A DNA stretch of 41,820 nt. Source: Paracoccaceae bacterium (GTDB lineage: Bacteria; Pseudomonadota; Alphaproteobacteria; Rhodobacterales; Rhodobacteraceae). The stretch spans positions 1 through 41,820 of the forward strand of contig RECW01000191.1 in the NCBI GenBank assembly GCA_007693835.1, given 5' to 3'. A program made the position numbers and the translations under genes. Below, piece after piece: positions 24,076-39,317 of this stretch; the stretch's first letter is position 1; every line of letters begins with the position of its first letter. The notes under the pieces were generated by a model. The model did not search any database. It was not told where the DNA came from and saw only the letters and a program-made list of their open reading frames with translations.

Positions 24076-24608
24076 GCCTCGTCCTTCCCGAAATCCGGGG
24101 CGACGATCTCCTCCGGCGGGTCGGCGACGATGCGCCCTGCGGAGAGGTCGACCGTGGGCACGACCGCCCGGGTGAAGGGGAGGAGCAGCGGTTTCGGCCC
24201 GCCGCCGATCTCCAGAAAGTCGCCGGCCCCGAAGTTCTGCACCGCCCGCACCGCGCCGAGCGCCACGCCGCCGGCGTCGAAGACGGCGAGGCCGATCAGA
24301 TCGGCGTGGTAGAACTCGTCGTCGGGCAGCGCGGGCAGCCGGTCGCGCGGCGCGTAGAGCCGCGCGCCCTTCAGCGCCTCGGCGTCCTCGCGCGTGAGGA
24401 CGCCCGACAGCCGCGCCGCGAAGCCGCCCGGAACCGGCCGCGTCACGCGGACGTCGAAGCGGCGGGCCCCGTCCTCCGTCTCCAGCGGCGCGTAGGAGGC
24501 GAAGGCCAGCGGATCGGCGGTGAAGGACTTCACCCGCGCCTCGCCGCGCACGCCGAAGGCGCCGGCGATCGCGGCGACGCAGACGCGGTCTTTCTCGGGA
24601 TTGGTCAT
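24072..24608 (-). CDS. rimM: Ribosome maturation factor RimM
   Basis: [39 protein letters not shown]...[15 protein letters not shown]; directly upstream of trmD. Confidence 0.93.
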   Translation of the reverse strand: MTNPEKDRVCVAAIAGAFGVRGEARVKSFTADPLAFASYAPLETEDGARRFDVRVTRPVPGGFAARLSGVLTREDAEALKGARLYAPRDRLPALPDDEFYHADLIGLAVFDAGGVALGAVRAVQNFGAGDFLEIGGGPKPLLLPFTRAVVPTVDLSAGRIVADPPEEIVAPDFGKDEA

Positions 24609-24667
24609 GGGCCGCTCCTAGACCGCCGGGGCGATACCCGGGCGCGGCCCGCGTGTCCAGAACGGCC

Positions 24668-24714
24668 GGCGCGCCGCAGCGCGCCGATCAAAGAATCGCG
24701 CGCGTCGGCGCGCC
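24668..24714 (-). terminator. Large near-perfect stem-loop between glgB and rimM (loop CAAAGA); possible glgB terminator or mRNA-processing hairpin
   Basis: GGCGCGCCGCAGCGCGCCGAT-CAAAGA-ATCGCGCGCGTCGGCGCGCC; outer 9 bp exact, inner part with a bulge/mismatch; no evident U-tract. Confidence 0.45.
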
Positions 24715-24733
24715 GCTCGGCGGATCACGCGCC

Positions 24734-26926
24734 TCAGCGCGCCAGTTCGAAGAACACCCCCGAGAGCGGCGGCAGCGTCACCTCGATGCTGTCGCTGCGC
24801 CCGTGCCAGCCCACCGGCTCGCTCTCGACGCCGCCGAGATTGCCGATGCCGCCGCCGCCGTAGACCGCGGCGTCGGAGTTCAGCCGCTCGACCCAGCGCC
24901 CGGCGGCCGGCACGCCGATGCGGGTGTTCGGCCGCTCGATGGGGGTGAAGTTGAAGGCCGCCACGACCGGCGCCGCGTCGCCGTCGCCGAAGCGGGCGAA
25001 AACGTAGACCGAGGTGTCGGCGGCGTCGGCCTCGATCCACTGGAACCCGTCGCCCCGCGCGTCGCGCTGATGCAGCGCGGGCGTGTCGCGGTAGAGGCGG
25101 TTGAGGTCGCGCACCAGCTTTCGCGCGCCTTCGTGCAGCGGGTCGTCGAGCGCGCGCCAGTCCAGTTCGCCCGCATGGCTCCACTCGCTCCGCTGGCCGA
25201 ACTCGGAGCCCATGAAAAGCAGCTTCTTGCCCGGATGCGCCCACATGAAGGCGTAGTAGGCGCGGAGGTTGGCGAAGGCCTGCCAGTCGTCGCCCGGCAT
25301 CCGGCCGAGGATCGAGCCCTTGCCGTGCACCACCTCGTCGTGGCTGAGCGGCAGCACGAAGTTCTCGGAGAAGGCGTAGAGCAGGCCGAAGGTCAGCTGG
25401 TGGTGATGGTAGCGCCGGTGGACCGGCTCGCGGCGCATGTAGTCGAGGGTGTCGTGCATCCACCCCATGTTCCACTTGTAGCCGAAGCCGAGGCCGCCGG
25501 CGTCGACCGGCTTCGAGACGCCGGGCCAGGCGGTGCTCTCCTCGGCGATGGTCATCACCGAATCGTCGTCGCCGTAGACGGCCGTGTTCATGCGTTTCAG
25601 GAAGTCGACCGCCTCGAGGTTCTCGCGCCCGCCCCAGCGGTTGGGGATCCACTCGCCTTCCTTGCGGCTGTAGTCGCGGTAGAGCATGGAGGCCACCGCG
25701 TCGACGCGCAGGCCGTCGACGTGATGCTCCTTCATCCAGTAAAGCGCGTTGGCGATAAGGTAGTTGCCGACCTCCCTGCGCCCGTAGTTGTAGATGTGGG
25801 TGCTCCAGTCGGGGTGCCAGCCCTCGCGCGGGTCGGCGTGTTCGTAGAGGGGCTGGCCGTCGAAGCGGGCGAGGCCGTGGGGGTCGGACGGGAAATGCGC
25901 CGGCACCCAGTCGATGATGAGCCCGAGCCCCGCCCCGTGGCAGGCGTCGACGAAGTCGCGGAACTCGCCGGGCGTGCCGTGGCGGATGGTCGGGGCGTAC
26001 ATGCCGACCGGCTGATACCCCCAGGAGCCGTCGAAGGGATACTCGCTGACCGGCAGGGTCTCGATGTGGGTGAAGCCCATGTCCTTCGCGTAGGGCACCA
26101 GCTGTTCGGCGAGTTCGTGGTAGGAGAGCGGCCGCCCGCCCGGCGCGCGCCGCCACGACGGCAGGTGCACCTCGTAGATCGAGATCGGCGCGTCGGTGCG
26201 GTGGCGCTTCCAGCGCGAGGTCATCCACTCGCCGTCGCGCCAGCCGTGACCCTTCAGGTCGCGCACGATGGAGCAGTTGGCGGGGGGATGCTCGGAGCCG
26301 AAGCCCACGGGGTCGGCCTTCAGCGGCCCGAGGCGGCCGTCGACGCCCTTGATCTCGTACTTGTAGCGCGCGCCTTCGCCGACGCCGGGCGCGAAGATCT
26401 CCCACACGCCTGTCGCGCCGCGCGGGCGCAGGACATGGCGCCGCCCGTCCCAGTCGTTGAAGTCGCCGACGACCGAGACGCGCTTCGCCGAGGGCGCCCA
26501 GACGGCGAAAGAGACTCCCTCGACGCCTTCGTGCACGATCGGATGCGCGCCGAGCCGCTGCCAGAGGCGCATGTGCGAGCCCTCGGCGATGTAGTGCTCG
26601 TCCTGCGGGCCGAGAACCGGGTCGAACTGGTAGGGGTCCGCGACCTCCCAGGTGGTTTCTCCGCGGGTGGCGCGGAACAGGCTGCGCGGGGGGCGGTCGG
26701 CGAAGGCGGCGGCGAAGAAGCCGTCGCGGGGGCCCGGCGACAGTTCGGCGAGCTTCGCGCCGGTGGCGGCGTCGTGGGCGACCACCATCTCGGCGCCGGG
26801 CACGAAGGCGCGGAGCGCCCATTTCTCGCCGACCGGATGCCGCCCGAGGGCGGAGAACAGGTTCCACTCGTCTCCGGCGGCGATGCGGTCGGCCGTGGCG
26901 GGGTCGAGGTGGGGGGCGTCTGTCAT
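24734..26926 (-). CDS. glgB: 1,4-alpha-glucan branching enzyme
   Basis: Start at MTDAPHLDPATADRIAAGDEWNLFSALG; DWVPAHFP, GLRVDAVASMLYRDYSR, IAEESTAWP, LPLSHDEVVHGKGS; 730 aa. Confidence 0.95.
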   Translation of the reverse strand: MTDAPHLDPATADRIAAGDEWNLFSALGRHPVGEKWALRAFVPGAEMVVAHDAATGAKLAELSPGPRDGFFAAAFADRPPRSLFRATRGETTWEVADPYQFDPVLGPQDEHYIAEGSHMRLWQRLGAHPIVHEGVEGVSFAVWAPSAKRVSVVGDFNDWDGRRHVLRPRGATGVWEIFAPGVGEGARYKYEIKGVDGRLGPLKADPVGFGSEHPPANCSIVRDLKGHGWRDGEWMTSRWKRHRTDAPISIYEVHLPSWRRAPGGRPLSYHELAEQLVPYAKDMGFTHIETLPVSEYPFDGSWGYQPVGMYAPTIRHGTPGEFRDFVDACHGAGLGLIIDWVPAHFPSDPHGLARFDGQPLYEHADPREGWHPDWSTHIYNYGRREVGNYLIANALYWMKEHHVDGLRVDAVASMLYRDYSRKEGEWIPNRWGGRENLEAVDFLKRMNTAVYGDDDSVMTIAEESTAWPGVSKPVDAGGLGFGYKWNMGWMHDTLDYMRREPVHRRYHHHQLTFGLLYAFSENFVLPLSHDEVVHGKGSILGRMPGDDWQAFANLRAYYAFMWAHPGKKLLFMGSEFGQRSEWSHAGELDWRALDDPLHEGARKLVRDLNRLYRDTPALHQRDARGDGFQWIEADAADTSVYVFARFGDGDAAPVVAAFNFTPIERPNTRIGVPAAGRWVERLNSDAAVYGGGGIGNLGGVESEPVGWHGRSDSIEVTLPPLSGVFFELAR

Positions 26927-26978
26927 GGGTCTTCCGTTCTGATCGGGCGCCGTCACGGCGGTGGCCCCTTGCTTAACG

Positions 26979-27002
26979 CGGTTCGGCGCAAATTGCGAAC
27001 CG
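26979..27002. promoter_or_regulatory. Inverted repeat CGGTTCG-N10-CGAACCG in the divergent glgB/glgC intergenic region
   Basis: 7-bp arms exact reverse complements, AT-containing spacer; between two divergent genes. Confidence 0.4.
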
Positions 27003-27147
27003 AGGCCCCGCCCGGCCGGAGACCGACCGTCGCGACGCTGACAAATTAACGCGGCGCAGCGGGATTTGGTTGCATGAAGACGACCCTTCGGCCCATGCTG
27101 CGACGCGGGAGCAGACGGCCGGAAGCGCCGCAATCGGGAGGGCGCCC

Positions 27148-28416
27148 ATGCCGATCGACCGGCTCGAGACCGGATCGCTGACGCGCCACGCGATGGCGTT
27201 CGTGCTCGCGGGGGGGCGCGGCAGTCGCCTGAACGAGCTGACCGACCGGCGCGCCAAGCCCGCGGTCTATTTCGGCGGCAAAAGCCGCATCATCGACTTC
27301 GCCCTGTCGAACGCGGTCAACTCCGGCATCAGGCGCATCGGCGTGGCCACCCAGTACAAGGCGCACTCGCTGATCCGCCATCTGCAGCAGGGCTGGAGCT
27401 TCTTTCAGGCCGGTCGCGGCGAAGGCCTCGACATTCTGCCCGCCTCCCAGCGGGTCGACGAGCGCAACTGGTATCTCGGCACCGCCGACGCCGTGACGCA
27501 GAACATCGACATCATCGAGGGCTACGCGCCGCGCCACATCGTCGTCCTCGCCGGCGACCACGTCTACAAGCAGGATTACGGCCTGATGCTGGCCGAGCAT
27601 GTGGCCAGCGGCGCGGACGTCACCGTGGGCTGCGTGGAAGTGCCCCGAGCGGAGGCGACGGGCTTCGGCGTGATGCATGTGGACGCGACCGGACGCATCA
27701 TCGACTTCGTCGAGAAGCCCGCCGATCCACCCGCGATACCGGGCGACCCCGACCACGCGCTGGCCTCGATGGGCATCTACGTGTTCGAGACCGAACTGCT
27801 GATCGACGTGCTCAGGCGCGACGCGGAGGACCCCGACAGCGACCACGACTTCGGCAAGAACGTCATTCCCCATGTCGTGAAGCACGGGAAGGCGATGGCC
27901 CATCGGTTCGCGGACAGCTGCGTGATGACCGGCCACGAGACCGAACCCTACTGGCGCGACGTGGGCACCATCGACGCCTTCTGGCAGGCGAACCTCGACC
28001 TGACCGACTTCACGCCGGCGCTCGACATCTACAGCGCCGACTGGCCGATCTGGACCTATTCCGAGATCACGCCGCCCGCCAAGTTCATCCACGACGAGGA
28101 CGGGCGCCGGGGCATGGCGGTCAGCTCGATGGTGTCGGGCGGCTGCGTGGTCTCGGGCGCGAGCGTCAAGATGAGCCTGCTGTTCACGGGCGTCCACTGC
28201 CACAGCTACGGGTCCCTGGAGCGGGTGATCGCCCTGCCCTACTGCGAGATCGGCCGCGGCGCGCGGCTGAAGAACGTCGTGATCGACCGCGGCGTCGTGA
28301 TCCCCGAGAAGCTGGTCGTCGGCGAAGACCCGGAACGCGACGCGCAGCGCTTCCGCCGCACCGAGAACGGCGTGGTGCTGATCACCCAACCCATGATCGA
28401 CGCGCTCGGCCGCTGA
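27148..28416 (+). CDS. glgC: Glucose-1-phosphate adenylyltransferase
   Basis: [91 protein letters not shown]. Confidence 0.97.
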   Translation: MPIDRLETGSLTRHAMAFVLAGGRGSRLNELTDRRAKPAVYFGGKSRIIDFALSNAVNSGIRRIGVATQYKAHSLIRHLQQGWSFFQAGRGEGLDILPASQRVDERNWYLGTADAVTQNIDIIEGYAPRHIVVLAGDHVYKQDYGLMLAEHVASGADVTVGCVEVPRAEATGFGVMHVDATGRIIDFVEKPADPPAIPGDPDHALASMGIYVFETELLIDVLRRDAEDPDSDHDFGKNVIPHVVKHGKAMAHRFADSCVMTGHETEPYWRDVGTIDAFWQANLDLTDFTPALDIYSADWPIWTYSEITPPAKFIHDEDGRRGMAVSSMVSGGCVVSGASVKMSLLFTGVHCHSYGSLERVIALPYCEIGRGARLKNVVIDRGVVIPEKLVVGEDPERDAQRFRRTENGVVLITQPMIDALGR

Positions 28417-28443
28417 GGCCCGCCGCTCCGGAACCTCCCGCCC

Positions 28444-35647
<7,204 letters not shown>

Positions 35648-35840
35648 CGCAAGCGCGGCGCGCGCTCTGCCCGAAACCGCTGCACACGCTGCGCAAAGAC
35701 GCCGAAATGCGGCGCCGCGGCGCAACATCTGGCGCGCGGTCGCGCGAAACTCTACGTTTAGGTCGGTTGCTTAATGACCCGCCGGGAGTAGACCTTGCAA
35801 TCCGGCGATCCCGATCGCGCAAGAACAGGCGGCTAGACCC

Positions 35841-38267
35841 ATGTACGGAGCATTCCCCGAGCAGACCCCCGACGAGGCGCTCGAGGCGCGCGTCACGGTG
35901 GACGCGCTCCGCGAGAGCATCGGCAGACACCTGCGCTACTCCATCGGCAAGGACGCGCGCACGGCGACGGTGGCGGACTGGCGGCTCGCGGTCTCGCGCT
36001 CGGTGCGCGATCTGCTGGTCGACCCGTGGTTCCGCACCACCACCCGCGTCTACGGCCGCAACCAGAAGCGCGTCTACTACCTGTCGATGGAGTTCCTGAT
36101 CGGGCGGCTGCTCGAGGACGCGGTGCACAACCTCGGCATCGACGAGAAGCTGCGAACGGCGGTCGAGAGCTACGACGTCGACTACACGGCGCTGCTGGCC
36201 GACGAGCCGGACGCGGCGCTCGGCAACGGCGGGCTCGGGCGGCTGGCGGCGTGCTTTCTCGATTCGATGTCGACCGTCGGCGTCGCGGCCCACGGCTACG
36301 GCATCCGCTACGCGCACGGGCTGTTCAAGCAGAGCTTCCACGACGGCTGGCAGGGCGAGGAGGCGGAGGACTGGCTGCGCCAGAGCCACCCCTGGGAGTT
36401 CGAGCGCGGCGAGGTGGCCTATCCGATCAACTTCGGCGGCGAGGCGCGCCAGACTGGCGACAGCGCGATGTGGAAGGCCGAGGACACCATCATCGCGGTC
36501 GCCTTCGACACGCCGGTGCCGGGCTGGCGCGGGCGCTGGGCGAACACGCTGCGGCTGTGGTCGGCGCAGCCGGTGTTCGAGTTCGATCTGGAGCGGTTCA
36601 ACCATGGCGACTATCTGGGGGCGGCGGCGCCCTCGGTGCTGGCGCAGACGATCAGCCGCGTGCTCTACCCCGACGACACCACGCCGCAGGGCAAGGAGTT
36701 GCGGCTGAAGCAGGAGTATTTCTTCACCGCCGCCTCGCTCGCCGACATCCTGCGCCGCTACCTCGCCCACGCCAACGACCTGACGAAGCTGCCGGACGCC
36801 TGCGCGATCCAGCTCAACGACACCCACCCCGCCATCGCAGGGCCGGAGCTCGTGCGGCTGCTGACCGACCTGCACGGCATGGGCTTCGAGGACGCCGTCG
36901 AGGTGGCGCGCCGCACGCTGAACTACACCAACCACACCCTGCTGCCCGAGGCGCTGGAGCGGTGGTCGTGCGAACTGATGGGCCGCGCCCTGCCCCGCCA
37001 CATGCAGCTGATCGAGCGCATCGACGATCTGCACGCGAAGCGGGTCAAGCGCACCGGCGGCGTGAAGATCGTCGACCACGGCGAAGTGCGGATGGGCGAC
37101 CTCGCCTTCATCATGGCCAACCGCGTGAACGGCGTCTCGGCGCTGCACACCGACCTGATGAAGAAGACCGTGTTCCGCGAACTCCACGCGCTGCACCCCG
37201 ACCGCATCGTGAACCAGACCAACGGCGTGACGCCGCGGCGCTGGATGTGGGGCTGCAACAAGGGGCTGCGGCGGCTGCTGAACGAGACGATCGGCGAGGA
37301 CTGGGTCACCGATCTCGACAAGCTCCGCCAGCTTGAACCCTACGCCGACGACCCCGAGTTCCGCGCGCGCTTCGCCTCGGTGAAGACCGAGAACAAGCGC
37401 CGGCTGGCCCGGTGGCTGCTGAACGAGCACGGCGTGAAGGTCGACAGCCACGCGATGTTCGACGTGCAGATCAAGCGCATCCACGAATACAAGCGCCAGC
37501 TGATGAACGCGCTGGAGGCGGCGGCGCTGCGCAACGCCATCCACCGCGACCCCGACGCGCGCTGGACCCCGCGCGTGAAGATCTTCGGCGGCAAGGCGGC
37601 GCCCGGCTACGCCATGGCGAAGCTGATCATCAAGCTGATCAACGACATCGCCAAGACGATCAACGCCGACCCGGCCTGCAAGGACCGGCTGACGGTGGTC
37701 TATCCCGCCAACTACAACGTCTCGATGGCGGAGATCCTGATCCCGGCGACGGACCTTTCCGAACAGATCTCCACCGCCGGCAAGGAGGCGTCGGGCACCG
37801 GCAACATGAAGTTCGCCATGAACGGCGCGCTGACGGTCGGCACGCTCGACGGCGCCAACGTCGAGATCCGCGAGGCGGTGGGCCCGGACAACATCTTCAT
37901 CTTCGGCCACACCGCCGACGAGGTGCTGGCGCTGCGCGAGGCGGGCTACGACCCCAACGCCTTCATCGAGCGCGACCCGAGGCTCGCCGAGGTGGTCGAC
38001 CAGATCGAGGCCGGCGCGTTCTCGCCCGGCGAGAAGGACCGCTACGCGGCCCTCGTCGACAACCTGCGCCACCACGACTGGTTCCAGGTCGCGGCGGACT
38101 TCTCCGGCTACTACGACATCCAGCGCGAGATCGACGCCGCGTGGCGCGAGCCGGAGGAATGGCGGCGCATGGCGATCCTCAACACGGCGCGGATGGGCAT
38201 GTTCTCCTCCGACCGGACGATCCGCGGTTACGCCCAGGACGTGTGGAACGTGATTCCGGCGTTCTGA
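35841..38267 (+). CDS. glgP: Glycogen/maltodextrin phosphorylase
   Basis: 808 aa; VYYLSMEFLIGRLLEDAVHNLG, EASGTGNMKFAMNGALTVGTLDGANVEI. Confidence 0.97.
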   Translation: MYGAFPEQTPDEALEARVTVDALRESIGRHLRYSIGKDARTATVADWRLAVSRSVRDLLVDPWFRTTTRVYGRNQKRVYYLSMEFLIGRLLEDAVHNLGIDEKLRTAVESYDVDYTALLADEPDAALGNGGLGRLAACFLDSMSTVGVAAHGYGIRYAHGLFKQSFHDGWQGEEAEDWLRQSHPWEFERGEVAYPINFGGEARQTGDSAMWKAEDTIIAVAFDTPVPGWRGRWANTLRLWSAQPVFEFDLERFNHGDYLGAAAPSVLAQTISRVLYPDDTTPQGKELRLKQEYFFTAASLADILRRYLAHANDLTKLPDACAIQLNDTHPAIAGPELVRLLTDLHGMGFEDAVEVARRTLNYTNHTLLPEALERWSCELMGRALPRHMQLIERIDDLHAKRVKRTGGVKIVDHGEVRMGDLAFIMANRVNGVSALHTDLMKKTVFRELHALHPDRIVNQTNGVTPRRWMWGCNKGLRRLLNETIGEDWVTDLDKLRQLEPYADDPEFRARFASVKTENKRRLARWLLNEHGVKVDSHAMFDVQIKRIHEYKRQLMNALEAAALRNAIHRDPDARWTPRVKIFGGKAAPGYAMAKLIIKLINDIAKTINADPACKDRLTVVYPANYNVSMAEILIPATDLSEQISTAGKEASGTGNMKFAMNGALTVGTLDGANVEIREAVGPDNIFIFGHTADEVLALREAGYDPNAFIERDPRLAEVVDQIEAGAFSPGEKDRYAALVDNLRHHDWFQVAADFSGYYDIQREIDAAWREPEEWRRMAILNTARMGMFSSDRTIRGYAQDVWNVIPAF

Positions 38268-38280
38268 AACATCCGACGAC

Positions 38281-38334
38281 CCGTGGCGAAACCTCCGCCT
38301 GAAGCCTAGCTTCACGAAGGACGGTTCGCCACGG
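38281..38334 (+). promoter_or_regulatory. Structured glgP-msrP intergenic/leader: 10-bp perfect inverted repeat CCGTGGCGAA...TTCGCCACGG enclosing a smaller hairpin GAAGC-CTA-GCTTC
   Basis: Arms 38281-38290 and 38325-38334 are exact reverse complements; inner stem 38301-38305/38309-38313. The right arm overlaps the first half of the GGAG SD (38333-38336) of msrP. Confidence 0.65.
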
Positions 38335-38342
38335 AGACCCCC

Positions 38343-39314
38343 ATGCCGATCATCCGCCGCCCCGACTGGGCGCTGCCCGAAAGCGCCGCCACGCCGGAGA
38401 GCGTATGGCTCGACCGCCGCGCCCTGCTCGCCGGGATGGGCCTCGGCGCGGCCGCCGCAGCCCTGCCGGCCGGCCGCGCGCAGGCCATGGGGCCGACCCC
38501 GCCCGACTGGCCGGCGCCGCTCGCCACGAACCCGGCCTTCGCCGACGCGGGTCGGCCCAGGACGGCTGAAGAGGTGGCCGCGACCTACAACAACTTCTAC
38601 GAATTCGGCAGCCACAAGCAGATCTACGACGCCGCGCAGAGGCTCGAGACCGCCGGCTGGACCGTGACCGTCGACGGGCTGGTCGAAGAGACCTTCGAGA
38701 TCGGAACCGACGACCTGATCGCCGCCATGCCGGTCGAGGAGCGGGTCTACCGGCTGCGCTGCGTCGAGGCCTGGGCGGCGGTGATCCCGTGGGTCGGTTT
38801 TCCGCTGTCGGCGCTGGTCGAGAAGGCGCGGCCGCTCTCCGCCGCGAAGTACCTGCGCTTCGAGACCTTCCAGAACCCCGACGTGGCGCGCGGCCAGCGG
38901 CAGTTCTGGTATCCGTGGCCCTACGTCGAGGGCGTGACCATCGAGGAGGCGGCGAACGACCTGTCGTTCATGGTGGTCGGCGCTTACGGGCGCGTGCTGC
39001 GCAACCAGTTCGGCGCGCCGATCCGCCTCGCGCTGCCGTGGAAATACGGCTTCAAGTCGATCAAGTCGATCACGCGGATCACCTTCACCGACGAGCGCCC
39101 GGTCTCGTTCTGGGAGGAGTTGCAGAGCGCCGAATACGGCTTCTGGGCCAACGTGAACCCCGACGTCGACCACCCGCGCTGGAGCCAGGCGACCGAGCGG
39201 ATGCTCGGCACCGACGAGCGCCTGCCCACCATGCTGTTCAACGGCTACGGCGAGCAGGTCGCGCACCTCTACGACGGGCTGGAGGCGCGCGAGGGCGACC
39301 GCGTCTGGCGGTGA
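38343..39314 (+). CDS. msrP: Protein-methionine-sulfoxide reductase catalytic subunit (molybdopterin, Tat-exported)
   Basis: 323 aa; Tat signal DRRALLAGMGLGAAAAALPAGRAQA; TYNNFYEFGSHKQI; VYRLRCVEAWAAVIPWVGFPLSALVE; LPWKYGFKSIKSI. Confidence 0.95.
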   Translation: MPIIRRPDWALPESAATPESVWLDRRALLAGMGLGAAAAALPAGRAQAMGPTPPDWPAPLATNPAFADAGRPRTAEEVAATYNNFYEFGSHKQIYDAAQRLETAGWTVTVDGLVEETFEIGTDDLIAAMPVEERVYRLRCVEAWAAVIPWVGFPLSALVEKARPLSAAKYLRFETFQNPDVARGQRQFWYPWPYVEGVTIEEAANDLSFMVVGAYGRVLRNQFGAPIRLALPWKYGFKSIKSITRITFTDERPVSFWEELQSAEYGFWANVNPDVDHPRWSQATERMLGTDERLPTMLFNGYGEQVAHLYDGLEAREGDRVWR

Positions 39315-39317
39315 GGG

